DNA of 64,000 nucleotides from Candidatus Tumulicola sp. (GCA_036490475.1 DASXDT010000005.1:496001-560000), one strand, 5' to 3'. Shown: positions 29,473 through 38,593, counted from the stretch's first letter. Numbers and translations: made by a program. Notes: a model not told the origin generated them from the letters alone.

Positions 29473-31356
29473 ATGTTGTGTTGGTTTCGCCTAATCACGC
29501 GCATCACGATACTGGCGCTCGCGGTCCTCGCCGCGGGCGTTTTTCTACCGCAGCGCGCGCTGGCAGATGCCGACGAGCAACCCGGAGCGACTACGTCGGC
29601 GCTCGGCATGCAGCCCATTCAAGGGCCGGTTCCGAGAGCGACGCCGGCACCCGGAGAATCTGCTACGTTCCGGCGATCCGATGGCGCCTATCAAGCGCGA
29701 CCGGATGGATACGGGCGAACCAAAGTGTTTCACATCGTCGAACGCGCCGCGCCGTGGGAGATTTCGCCCGGTCTTACCGTTATGGCGAATACGTATAACG
29801 GCGTCGTTCCCGGTCCGGCGCTGGTGGTCGACCAAGGCGATACCGTCGTGATCGATTACCTCAACGATGACGCGACGCCGGATACCATCCATCTACACGG
29901 CATTCACGACATTCCGGTTTCGATGGACGGCGTCGGAGGTATCTCGCAACCGTTGGTACGTCCCGGACAACGATACGAATACCGATTCGTCGCCGATACA
30001 CCCGGCACGTTCATCTATCATACGCACGACGACGAAGCGATGCTGAACTCCGGATTGTACGGGGCGATTATCGTACGCCCCGCGCATCCGCTGCCGGCCG
30101 AACGCAATCTCGGACACGATTTTCTCGAGATGATCTCGTCCTGGCAAATTCAGAGTTCGGCCGAAAACGTCTTCACGCTCAACGGCAAACAATTTCCGGC
30201 GACGCAAACCCTCGACGTGCATAAAGGCGAACGCTTTCGCATTCGCTGGATCAATATCTCGGGCGAAGAGTTCCATACCATGCATACGCACGGGCATTAT
30301 CAACACCTCGTCGCGCGCGACGCGCAGCCGGTTCACGACGACGATATGGAAGATACGGTTCTGCTCGGACCGGGCCAGCGCATCGACGTCGTGGTCGACG
30401 CCAATGCCGATCCCGGAACGTGGCTGATCCATTGTCACGTTGCCGACCACATCGAAGGCGCCGACGGCATGCCGGCCGGATTGATTACCGCCATCCACTA
30501 CATCGGAACGCCGAATACGCTGACGTCGATGTATCGCGCGATGAAACCGGTCACGAAAGCGAGCGCTCCGCGCGCGTTGAGTTTTTCGTTGACGCTGTTA
30601 CTCGGCGCGATCGCCGGCTTCACGATTTTCCTCGGCTTACCGATCGCTCGTGCGCGCAAGGTGTCGCCGCAAACGGTGGCGGTACTGAACGCGCTGGCGA
30701 TCGGCATTCTTCTCTATTTAGTCGTCGAGATCGCGACCAACGCCATCGCTCCGATCAGCAGCGGCATTTCGTCGTGGAAGGCCGGAACCACGCATTTTCC
30801 GCTCGCCGCCATATCGGTCTTCATTGCCGGCCTCCTGATTGGCTTGGTCGGCTTGGGAAGCGTTGCGACTACCTTCGCGCGGCGCGCTTCCGCGCACGCC
30901 GACAATCCGATGGTGTTGTCGGCCATCATCGCCATCGGTGTCGGCGCTCACAACTTTGGTGAAGGCCTTGCCATCGGCGCATCCGCAGCATCCGGCGCCA
31001 CCGCAATCGCGGTTGCGTTGATCGTCGGGTTCGCACTGCACAACGCCACCGAAGGCTTCGGCGTTGCCGCACCCATGGTCGGCCGTTTCGTGCCGTCGTG
31101 GTCGCAAATCGCACTGGCCGGTCTGATTGCCGGCGGTCCCACGTTCTTAGGAACAGCTGTCGGATATGCATTTTACTCGCCGCTATTGAGCGTTCTCTTC
31201 TTAGCGATCGCCGTCGGAGCGCTCGTATTCGTTATCGGCGAATTATGGTCGGTGCTGCGCAAGACCGGTCTGACGCCGCTGGTGACGATCGCGGTGTCGG
31301 CCGGGTTCGTCGTCGCCATGGCAACCGAGCTATTCCTCGATTTCAATAACGGCTAA
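29473..31356 (+). CDS. Multicopper oxidase fused to ZIP-family metal transporter
   Basis: A 627-residue protein. Residues 1-33 are a signal/anchor helix. Residues about 75-350 are a two-cupredoxin multicopper oxidase with all four copper-ligand clusters: HLHG (about 140), YHTH (about 182), HTMHTH (about 267) and HCHVADH (about 320), the last with a slightly stretched axial Met. Residues about 370-627 are eight hydrophobic segments of a ZIP transporter with the metal-site motifs HNFGEG (about 492) and HNATEG (about 522). The domains are in one uninterrupted frame. The ATG at 29473 has AGGAGAG ahead. The likely design is a periplasmic metal oxidase tied to a divalent-metal permease; the metal is unknown. 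Confidence 0.92.
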   Translation: MLCWFRLITRITILALAVLAAGVFLPQRALADADEQPGATTSALGMQPIQGPVPRATPAPGESATFRRSDGAYQARPDGYGRTKVFHIVERAAPWEISPGLTVMANTYNGVVPGPALVVDQGDTVVIDYLNDDATPDTIHLHGIHDIPVSMDGVGGISQPLVRPGQRYEYRFVADTPGTFIYHTHDDEAMLNSGLYGAIIVRPAHPLPAERNLGHDFLEMISSWQIQSSAENVFTLNGKQFPATQTLDVHKGERFRIRWINISGEEFHTMHTHGHYQHLVARDAQPVHDDDMEDTVLLGPGQRIDVVVDANADPGTWLIHCHVADHIEGADGMPAGLITAIHYIGTPNTLTSMYRAMKPVTKASAPRALSFSLTLLLGAIAGFTIFLGLPIARARKVSPQTVAVLNALAIGILLYLVVEIATNAIAPISSGISSWKAGTTHFPLAAISVFIAGLLIGLVGLGSVATTFARRASAHADNPMVLSAIIAIGVGAHNFGEGLAIGASAASGATAIAVALIVGFALHNATEGFGVAAPMVGRFVPSWSQIALAGLIAGGPTFLGTAVGYAFYSPLLSVLFLAIAVGALVFVIGELWSVLRKTGLTPLVTIAVSAGFVVAMATELFLDFNNG

Positions 31357-31449
31357 ACTCGCGAGTCCGTATAACTCCATACGGCCTTCACAGTGTTTTC
31401 CCAGGTTACTTTAGCGGTCGCAATGAAATTGTAACTGCGGAGGTTTATT

Positions 31450-33804
31450 CTGGACGCTACAACCGTTGAAGGCGGCGCCGTTCGGGCGTTGCGCGCAGCA
31501 TCGTTGCACGAACGCGTGCTGGTCGTCGAAGCGGGTCCCGGCTGGGGAAAGACGACCGCCGTTCGGGCTGCGTTTCCGGATGCCCCGTACGTTGAAGTTC
31601 CCGGCGGCGGCCGCCCCGGCGCCTTTGAACTCGCGCTGCTAACGTCGCTCGGGTTGAGCGTTTCGGATGCCGGAAGCATCGTCGCTCGTCTCGATTCCGA
31701 CGCGACCTGTGTCTTACGCGCTATTATTGCTGCCCATACCGGGCAAGCCATTATCCTCGACGATATTCAACGACTCGATTCCGCCGGGGCGGGCTTGATC
31801 GAAGCGCTAGTCGAGAGTCAAACGGTGCGCCTGGTATTGGTCGGAAGATCGCTGTCCGTTCTCCCGATCGGTACGTGGCTCGCCCGCGGACACGTCGGCA
31901 TGCCATTCGGGCCAGACGTGTTAGCGTTGCGCGCCGAGCATGTCGCACAACTGTTTTCGGATGTGGAGGCCGGCGACGAACTGCAACGTGCGATCGTATC
32001 GACGTACGCCGGCTGGCCGCTCGCAGCGTCGATCGCGGCGGCGCTTTTGCGCAGCGGTTCGACACAGCGCGAAGTGCCCGCGAGATTGGCCGACGGCGTG
32101 GCGGCAATCGCCGGTTCGATCGTTGCCGAACTCGACGACGACGGACGAGCGCTGCTCATCGAATCGGCACTGCGTTCGACATACGGACTTCGCGCGACCG
32201 CGGCCGGTTTGGCACAGATACGCCGCTTAGCCCTTCCGGAATCGGAATCGGGTCTACACGAATTGTTCGTCGTCGCCACGCTCAAGGAAGTACTCCGCGA
32301 AGAGCGCGCGGGCGTCGCCGAACACATCTCTACGCCGGACGACGACCCATCGGCATTGTATGCGCTGCTCGCCGCGGAAGCTCCGCATACGTTGAACGAT
32401 CGCGTGTGGCAATTCTTGGCCGAACTGCACGATCGCTACGATCGCGCGACGCTGCAAATGATCGCATCACAACCCGACATCTCGCCGGCCGCGGCCCGCG
32501 CTGCGCGCAGTTTCATTCACATATTCGCTTCGCAATTCGACGAGGCGGCGGCCGTCGCCGAACCGGTACTCGGCGAGGTAGCACGCCATAGCCCGCATGC
32601 TGCGTTGCGGCTCGCTCGCGGACTCGTACACGCCGGACGCGGCGAGGCCTGCGTTTCGCTGTTGCAACAAATGCAAGACGGCGATCCCGCGATTGCGGTT
32701 CGCCGCGATTGCCTACTCGGATACATCACCGGCGATTCGGCGCGCATTGCGAACGCAAGCGAACGAGCGTCGGCTGCCGGCGACTTGAACCTTATCGGCT
32801 TCGCATCGATCCACGCCTCGGTTCTCGCGTTGCATGATGGCGAACTCGACGCAGCCGAAGGTTTAGCGGCGCGCGGCGAGGACGCGGCTCGCGCGGCGGG
32901 ATCGGTGCTGCTCGAAGCGCGCGCGCTGAAAATCCGCTATGGCGTCGCGATGTTGCGAGCAAGGCTCGATGTTGCCGCCGTCCACGTCGGCCGCTTGGTC
33001 GCGTTGCAAGAACTCGTCGCCGATCCCAACGAACGCGCGTCCGATCTGGTCGCCGCCTTCGAAATTGAAGTGTTGGCCGGCCGCCCGGCGCGCGCCGCCG
33101 GTTACGATCAGACGATTCGAAAAATTGGACACGGCTGGCTCGACATGGAAACGTATGTGGTGTGCCAGGCGGTGGTCGATGCATGGCAAGGATTGCCGTT
33201 CACCGGAGCCGATCGTTTGGCGGCCTTCGCCTCAGTCGCCCAGCCAGCCAGCCGGCGGCTTCCGCTTTCGCTCGGCGCCTTTCTGTCGGCCACGGGCGAT
33301 GCGGCCGAGCGGGCTGCCGATTTTCTGCGGCGCTTAGCGGCAACACCCGCGGCCGCCGAGCCGTTCGCGCAAGCCCATTACGAGATGGCGGCAGCGTTCG
33401 CTGCCGTCGCCGAATGTTTACTCGGCCGCCAAAACGCTGCCGCGGCGCGGCTCAAAGTCGAAGCACGCACCGAATTCGGCAGCGTCTTCCTGAACGCCGC
33501 GCGTCACTACGCGGCCGCATCGAACGCGGGTGCTTTTACGGACGCAATGCGCGCGGCCGGCTTTGCCGGCATCGCCATGCTCTTCGAAGGAAGCGGCCTG
33601 CGCAGCGAACGCACCCCGCTTTCGCGCACCGAACGATCGGTGCTGTCGTACCTGGCGTCCGGGATGGACGCGCCGCGGATCGCAGACCTGACCGGACGCT
33701 CGCTGCACACGATCAAGAATCAACGGCGCTCGATCATCAGCAAGCTTGGAGCCGGAAACACCGTTGAGGCGGTCGCCATCGCACGACGCCTCGGCCTGCT
33801 CTAA
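31450..33804 (+). CDS. MalT/LuxR-type ATPase transcriptional regulator
   Basis: A STAND-like regulator of about 784 residues. The P-loop VEAGPGWGKTTAV is near the N-terminus, Walker B is AIILDDIQRLD, a helical-repeat middle region (residues about 300-680) follows, and a C-terminal LuxR helix-turn-helix (PLSRTERSVLSYLASGMDAPRIADLTGR, HTIKNQRRSIISKLG). No ATG or GTG fits the N-terminus. GGAGG at 31439-31443 points to CTG 31450 (or ATT 31447); a plain TTG start at 31489 would have no ribosome site. The downstream small peptide and HD-GYP-like gene may be its targets. Confidence 0.85.
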   Translation: MDATTVEGGAVRALRAASLHERVLVVEAGPGWGKTTAVRAAFPDAPYVEVPGGGRPGAFELALLTSLGLSVSDAGSIVARLDSDATCVLRAIIAAHTGQAIILDDIQRLDSAGAGLIEALVESQTVRLVLVGRSLSVLPIGTWLARGHVGMPFGPDVLALRAEHVAQLFSDVEAGDELQRAIVSTYAGWPLAASIAAALLRSGSTQREVPARLADGVAAIAGSIVAELDDDGRALLIESALRSTYGLRATAAGLAQIRRLALPESESGLHELFVVATLKEVLREERAGVAEHISTPDDDPSALYALLAAEAPHTLNDRVWQFLAELHDRYDRATLQMIASQPDISPAAARAARSFIHIFASQFDEAAAVAEPVLGEVARHSPHAALRLARGLVHAGRGEACVSLLQQMQDGDPAIAVRRDCLLGYITGDSARIANASERASAAGDLNLIGFASIHASVLALHDGELDAAEGLAARGEDAARAAGSVLLEARALKIRYGVAMLRARLDVAAVHVGRLVALQELVADPNERASDLVAAFEIEVLAGRPARAAGYDQTIRKIGHGWLDMETYVVCQAVVDAWQGLPFTGADRLAAFASVAQPASRRLPLSLGAFLSATGDAAERAADFLRRLAATPAAAEPFAQAHYEMAAAFAAVAECLLGRQNAAAARLKVEARTEFGSVFLNAARHYAAASNAGAFTDAMRAAGFAGIAMLFEGSGLRSERTPLSRTERSVLSYLASGMDAPRIADLTGRSLHTIKNQRRSIISKLGAGNTVEAVAIARRLGLL

Positions 33805-33901
33805 CGGCACCCCCCGGGATAGCATCTTGGTGTCATGCGCCGGCTGGACCGCCCCGTATAGACTGACTGCAAAGGACCGTGCTACATAAGGAAGTTGCGA
33901 C

Positions 33902-33985
33902 ATGACCGCTATCTTGATCCTAACGCTGCTCAGCCAGATAATCGGCGAAATCGTCCCGCCGTATCTTCCGTACCCTAGCCCGTAA
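33902..33985 (+). CDS. 27-residue hydrophobic peptide
   Basis: A short frame encoding MTAILILTLLSQII then GEIVPPYLPYPSP. The first 14 residues are a compact hydrophobic helix, followed by a Pro/Tyr tail. AAGGAAG lies 7 nt before the ATG, a fair ribosome site, and the HD-GYP-like gene begins 11 bp after the stop. It could be a small membrane peptide, a signal peptide-like pheromone or a leader peptide controlling the next gene. No homologue is known to me. Confidence 0.45.
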   Translation: MTAILILTLLSQIIGEIVPPYLPYPSP

Positions 33986-33996
33986 GCGAAGCTCGC

Positions 33997-34806
33997 ATGC
34001 AAACGTATCCCGGCGAACGCCTCGCCCTCTCTGAGCTTGCCTCCATCGTACGCGACGAAGTGATCTACGCCGACCGCTGGGCCATTGTCGACTGGATTCG
34101 TCGCGAGATGCGCGCGGCCACGCCACATGAAGTGTTGACGTTGATCGACCGTGCCGGCGCACAATTGGCGCAGTCGGTTGACGACGGAGATCGCAGCGCA
34201 GTGCTGCAGCGCCTCGAGACGATGCGGTCACGTTCCCAGGAACTTGTTTGGGAGCAAACGGCAACCCGCGGAACCAGCGTCGACGACGCGATTGGAGCGC
34301 TCCACGCCGTTGTCCGCGCGACCGATCCCGAGCTGCACCAGCATCTCGAAGCCGTCGGCGCGCTAGCGGGCCGGCTCGGTCGCACGCTAGGACTCGATTC
34401 CGAGGATGTCGCAAACGTTGTCGCCGCCGGGCGCCTGTGCGACATCGGGGCCGTCGGATCGCAATCGGGCTCGCACGCCCAGCGCGGCGAGCAGATCGTA
34501 CGTGAGATTCCGGCACTGTCGCCGTATCGTGGCTGGATCCGGTCCCACCACGAACACCTCGACGGTTCCGGAACCCCCGATGGATTGGCCGAAGCCGACA
34601 TCCCGTTCGAAGTACGAATCATCACGCTGGCGGACGACTTTCACTCGATGATCGGATCGGGCGGCCGACTGGGAATGCGCCCGCTCCACGACGCGCTCGC
34701 GCATCTACGGCGGTACGCGGGGACCCGCTACGACGGCCGCCTGGTGGCGGCGCTCGAAGAGCTCGTCACCCCGCGGCGCCGCTTCGGGAATCCCACCGCG
34801 GCGTAA
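33997..34806 (+). CDS. Degenerate HD-GYP-like protein
   Basis: A 269-residue protein whose C-terminal half follows the HD-GYP c-di-GMP phosphodiesterase layout: LHQHLEAVGALAGRLGRTLGL, then AGRLCDIGAVG where active enzymes have LLHDIGK, then SHHEHLDGSGTPDGLAEADIP (GTP for GYP) and ADDFHSMI. The His of the HD pair and the following Lys are lost, so a binuclear metal site is unlikely. It may act as a sensor or binding protein. The N-terminal 110 residues are helical with no known domain. It follows a MalT/LuxR-type regulator. Confidence 0.75.
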   Translation: MQTYPGERLALSELASIVRDEVIYADRWAIVDWIRREMRAATPHEVLTLIDRAGAQLAQSVDDGDRSAVLQRLETMRSRSQELVWEQTATRGTSVDDAIGALHAVVRATDPELHQHLEAVGALAGRLGRTLGLDSEDVANVVAAGRLCDIGAVGSQSGSHAQRGEQIVREIPALSPYRGWIRSHHEHLDGSGTPDGLAEADIPFEVRIITLADDFHSMIGSGGRLGMRPLHDALAHLRRYAGTRYDGRLVAALEELVTPRRRFGNPTAA

Positions 34807-34890
34807 CAGCCCGAACCTTTTGCCGGGGTGGGCATGATGAACGGACCCTCGTACAAAGTATGGGGGTCTTTCATTTCGAAAGAGGCGACC

Positions 34891-35157
34891 ATGGACAACA
34901 GAACGATCGCTCATTCTATCGCCGACGGTCTTAACGGCATCGTCCGCGCGACCCGCGCCGTCACTCCGCCCGGCTCCGCCCCGCAACTCGACCGCTGGAA
35001 GAACGAGATGACCGAAGCGTCGCGCCATGTATTGATGGCGTTCGGCATCGATCCCAACCAGCTATCGAGTCCGTCGATCCCTTGCGGAGGAGGCTGGAGC
35101 GTCGACTGGGTCGGCGGCGATAACGGCCAGTGGGAGGCCCGTCAGCCTACGAGCTAA
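34891..35157 (+). CDS. Hypothetical protein
   Basis: An 88-residue soluble protein with a helical N-terminal half (NRTIAHSIADGLNGIVRAT) and a Gly/Trp-rich C-terminus (CGGGWSVDWVGGDNGQW). The ATG at 34891 has AAAGAGG about 5 nt ahead, better than the upstream ATG at 34834 or the GTG at 34828. The family is not recognised. Its last 11 bases overlap the end of the convergent lipoprotein gene. Confidence 0.5.
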   Translation: MDNRTIAHSIADGLNGIVRATRAVTPPGSAPQLDRWKNEMTEASRHVLMAFGIDPNQLSSPSIPCGGGWSVDWVGGDNGQWEARQPTS

Positions 35158-35629
35158 CCTTCGCTATCGTGATCATCGTCTTACCGGAAGCCGTCGAGAT
35201 CGAAACGCTCGTCACGTTCTTTCCGGAACCGATGGTGAACGCGGCACTCTCAATCGGCGTCGTGATATGCGCCTTTTCCGAGCCCGCCGGTAGGTTCTTC
35301 TGGTACCACTTGTAGACATCGTCGAACGAGTCGGTCGTCGACAACACTTTACCGGTGGCGGTTTGACCGCCGGCCGCCGATCCGGTCGTTCCAGACACTT
35401 GTACCGTCGCGCCGGGGTACGACGGCACATCGCCGTTCGCAGCGTCGGACGCCGCGGTTGCGGTCATCTCCGGCGCGGGGCTGGTGACCGCATCTCCGGC
35501 CGAAGCCGCCGCGGTCGCACTCGCATCGGTGCTTCCCGACGAGTTCTGGTCGTTAGAACTTTTGCCGGAGCAGCCGGTGGCCGCGACGATCGCCATGGCG
35601 GCGATCAAGGCGTAAGTAGGTAAGCGCAT
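35147..35629 (-). CDS. Lipoprotein of unknown function
   Basis: A 160-residue lipoprotein: signal YALIAAMAIVAATGCSG, a Ser/Ala/Thr-rich linker (about residues 22-70), then a small alpha/beta domain with VPSYPGATVQVSG and DSFDDVYKWYQKNLPAGSEKA. Proteins with a 'YPGA...YK-WYxxxL' pattern occur as small exported domains in several phyla; their function is not known. AAGGAGG lies 5 nt before the ATG and settles the start. Confidence 0.7.
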   Translation of the reverse strand: MRLPTYALIAAMAIVAATGCSGKSSNDQNSSGSTDASATAAASAGDAVTSPAPEMTATAASDAANGDVPSYPGATVQVSGTTGSAAGGQTATGKVLSTTDSFDDVYKWYQKNLPAGSEKAHITTPIESAAFTIGSGKNVTSVSISTASGKTMITIAKVSS

Positions 35630-35807
35630 GCATCCTCCTTTAGGTAAGTAGCTTCGCTTCATCCAAGAACTTAAGGCAACTTTCCCGCCTAGAACCACAA
35701 ATTTTGCCTCGAAATTGCCCCGATATGAGTGCGAGGGCAGGCGCGCTTCGCGAGTCCGCGCAAGTCAGCGCAAAAGTCGCTCCTTCCCGTTTCTCCGGAG
35801 GTTATTC

Positions 35808-37244
35808 GTGCATATTGTCCGCGCAGTCGTCGCGGCCGCATTCGTTGCGGCGCTCACGGCATGCAGTTCCGGTACCATCTCGACGCCAAACCCACCCGGG
35901 CCGGGACCAACTTCGGCTCCGTCCGGGTCGATCCAGCACGTCGTGATCCTGTTCCAAGAAAACCGCAGCTTCAATTCCATGTTCATGGGCTTCCCCGGTG
36001 CGGAAACGAGTAACGTCGGCGCCTGCAAGCGCTGGAAATCGCCGGACGGCAAAGTGTATTGTCCGGACAACGCGCCGGTCAAGCTCAAGCCGATCTACCT
36101 CGAGTCTTGTCCTGGCGGCTGCCCATCCGGCTCGGGAGCCGACATCGCTCATCAATACTCGACGTTTAACACCGAAGCCGACGCAGATCCAGCCACCGGG
36201 GTGCTGCGTATGGATGGCTTCGACGCGATCTACCGGGGAACGACCGGCGGCGGTCTGCCCGCCGGGCTGTATCCCTACGGCTTTGTCGTAAAGCGCGAAA
36301 CCAAGCCCCTTTGGGATATGGCATCGCAATACACGCTAGCCGACCATATGTTCTCGACCGAGAAGAGCGACAGTTTCCCCGCACATCAACAACTAATTGC
36401 CGGGACGACGGCGCTGAGCGATCAAGAATCGTTAGTCGATTCGCCATCCTACAACCTTTGGGGTTGCGATGCACCCTCGGGCACGACGACGCCGGTACTG
36501 TTCAAGAATGGCCGTTATCAAGTCAAGGGTCCGTTCCCGTGCTTCAATCAGTACAAGACGATCGCCGACGTGCTCGATGCTTCAAATGTATCGTGGAAGT
36601 ATTATGTCGAAGCGATGTCGGGTAAGTATGCAGATACTTCAGGCGATCTTTGGAACGCGTTCGACGCGATCAAGAGCGTTCGGTATGGCGCGGACTGGAA
36701 AAAGAACATCGTCAGTCCGAATAGCCAGGTCATGGACGACGCGGCTGCCGGAAAGCTTGCGTCCGTTTCGTACGTCATCCCGACACTATTTGATTCCGAT
36801 CATCCCGCTTCGGGTTGTGCCAACGGTCCGAACTGGGTCTCACGCGTCGTCAACGCGATCGGAAAAAGCCCGGAGTGGAAGAACACCCTCATTCTCGTCA
36901 CGTGGGACGAGTGGGGTGGCTGGTACGACGGCGTCCCGCCGCCACAACCCGACTACACGACGCTGGGCATGCGCATTCCGCTCATCATCATTTCGCCGTA
37001 TGCGAAAAAGCACTACGTTTCGAAAACGCAATACGAGTTCGGCTCCCTCCTAAAGTTCATCGAACAAAACTTCGGAACGGGATCGCTGAATTCGACCGAT
37101 GTGCGCGCCAACTCGATCGTCGATTCGTTGGACTTCACGCAGAAGCCGACGGCCTTCAAACCGATCGCAGTGCCTCCGGCTCAAAAGTGCGCCGGCCGCT
37201 CCACCGAACAACTAATCGAAGAAGAGGGCGGCGCTCCCGGATAG
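35808..37244 (+). CDS. Phosphoesterase-family lipoprotein (phospholipase C / acid phosphatase type)
   Basis: A 478-residue exported phosphoesterase of the AcpA/phospholipase C family. It has a lipobox (AAFVAALTACSS), then IQHVVILFQENRSFNSMF, which supplies the metal-binding Glu-Asn, DHMFSTEKSDSFPAHQ, and TWDEWGGWYDGVPPP with the conserved Asp-Glu. These enzymes hydrolyse phosphate monoesters or phospholipids outside the cytoplasm, probably for phosphate gain. The GTG at 35808 is chosen because GGAGG lies 6 nt ahead; the frame upstream is non-coding in character. Confidence 0.88.
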   Translation: MHIVRAVVAAAFVAALTACSSGTISTPNPPGPGPTSAPSGSIQHVVILFQENRSFNSMFMGFPGAETSNVGACKRWKSPDGKVYCPDNAPVKLKPIYLESCPGGCPSGSGADIAHQYSTFNTEADADPATGVLRMDGFDAIYRGTTGGGLPAGLYPYGFVVKRETKPLWDMASQYTLADHMFSTEKSDSFPAHQQLIAGTTALSDQESLVDSPSYNLWGCDAPSGTTTPVLFKNGRYQVKGPFPCFNQYKTIADVLDASNVSWKYYVEAMSGKYADTSGDLWNAFDAIKSVRYGADWKKNIVSPNSQVMDDAAAGKLASVSYVIPTLFDSDHPASGCANGPNWVSRVVNAIGKSPEWKNTLILVTWDEWGGWYDGVPPPQPDYTTLGMRIPLIIISPYAKKHYVSKTQYEFGSLLKFIEQNFGTGSLNSTDVRANSIVDSLDFTQKPTAFKPIAVPPAQKCAGRSTEQLIEEEGGAPG

Positions 37245-37567
37245 CCGACCGGAGCCATCTAGGGCGGCCGGCTTCTCGCAGGCCGCCACTCCTTCTGTGA
37301 GTTGTTCGAACCGCGTTACGGATCGTTCGCATGGCGCTCTCACGGTTATCTCGAAGGCGGGTATGTTGGATTCCAATACCCCGCGAGACAATCAACGTTG
37401 GGGATCGACGCCACGGGGCTTTCCCGTTTGCCCCCAGACAGAATTAGCCGCCAGCTTGACTTGGTAGATAGAGCATCCTAGTATTAGCTTCCAGGGGTCA
37501 GACCATGTGGCTCCCTCTGGAGCACCGTCTTACCGGTTCTTTCTCACAAGTTAAAGGGTGTTTAACG
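37245..37567. other. Intergenic region, no gene; weak terminator and a promoter
   Basis: I see no coding frame here. Just after the phosphoesterase stop lies a GGCGGCC/GGCCGCC hairpin (37263-37287), a weak terminator with a poor T run. A small hairpin GGGTA-TTGGA/TCCAA-TACCC sits near 37360-37382. A promoter for the next gene is at 37456-37484. Confidence 0.5.
37456..37484 (+). promoter_or_regulatory. Sigma70-like promoter of the frameshifted lipoprotein gene
   Basis: TTGACT (37456-37461) and TAGTAT (37479-37484) are separated by 17 bp and lie 84 bp ahead of the pseudogene's start codon. Confidence 0.5.
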
Positions 37568-38593
37568 ATGAATCTCAGGATTTTGGGCGTGGCATTGCCA
37601 TTCGTAGTGCTCGCTGCCTGCTCTGCGAGCGGCTCTACTACGCGAACCTAGCATCCCCTCCGCCACAACCGGCTAAACAAGTTAAGCCTAATTCGTTCAC
37701 GCAAGAACTCGTCGTCGGCGATCCCGGAAATTCGTCCGTGCTTGTCTTTGGCGTGTCCGTCAGTCCGTCGCCGGCGCCGGTCCGGACTCTACAGGTTCCT
37801 TAACGCAACTTGCAGGTGTTTTGCAAGTAAGCGTAGGATCATCGGGCGGCATCTTCGCCACGAACAAACGCACCTAGCGTCTCCTTCCCCCGTTTTGAAG
37901 TTCTCTTCTACTTCAAGCGGAAATTCCGCGCCTAGTAGCACGGTCTGCGCGACTAATTACGACTTGATGAGCGTGACGATAAATGGAGGCAACATCATCA
38001 CGGCTGGATTTGAATTCTTCTATGGCGCTGCGATTTTCTATTTTCCTAACACCGCGAGCGGCTGCTCCACGCCGACCAAGACGATCGTGGGCAACAACGT
38101 CGCCCTTAACGATCCGGTGAGCGTCGCAGCCGACAACTCTGGAACTCTTTACGTGGCAAGTTCAACCGAAGGTTCCGGCCACGGCGCTGTCAACGAATAT
38201 TCGTCCACAGCCTCGGGCAACGCATCCCCGACGACTGTTCTTCAAGGGAACAACACAAAACTGAACGAGCCGACCGAGGTTTACATCGATAACAGTACCA
38301 CCGGTGCTGGGCGGTTGTTGGTTTCAGACTCGAGCGGTCACGTGTTGGTTTTTGCCCCCGGAGCTACTGGGAATGCCACACCGGTACAGGACATCACATC
38401 GGTGTCCGCACCGACCGGCGTGGCGACCGATAGTAACGGCAAGATCTACGTATCCGCTCCGGGCAACTCAGAAATCCGCGTATTCGCCGCGACAGCCACT
38501 GGTGCAGCAACTCCCGTCAACAAAGTAAGAGGAACCGCAAGTGGCTTAAGCGCGCCCGGGCAGCTCTTCATCGCCCCAATTTCTCCCAGCTAG
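37568..38593 (+). pseudogene. Frameshifted propeller-like lipoprotein gene
   Basis: The ATG at 37568 encodes a clear lipoprotein signal (ILGVALPFVVLAACSASG) but stops at 37651. The sequence resumes in the next frame (ASPPPQPAKQVKPNSFTQEL...VLVFGVSVSPSPAP) until 37803, then in the third frame (STGSLTQLAGVLQVSVGSSGG...) until 37877, and finally returns to the first frame (SPSPVLKFSSTSSGN... to 38593) with several propeller-like repeats (ADNSGTLYVASS, DSNGKIYVSAPG). At least three frameshifts are needed. Related in plan to the lipoproteins at 24486-26833 and 46290-47519. Confidence 0.75.

Noticed and set aside
37290-37567. Possible tRNA or riboswitch in the 323-bp gap
   Set aside because: Short hairpins are present, but I find no cloverleaf with a TTCGA-type arm and CCA-side pairing, nor a known riboswitch core. 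Only a promoter is supported.
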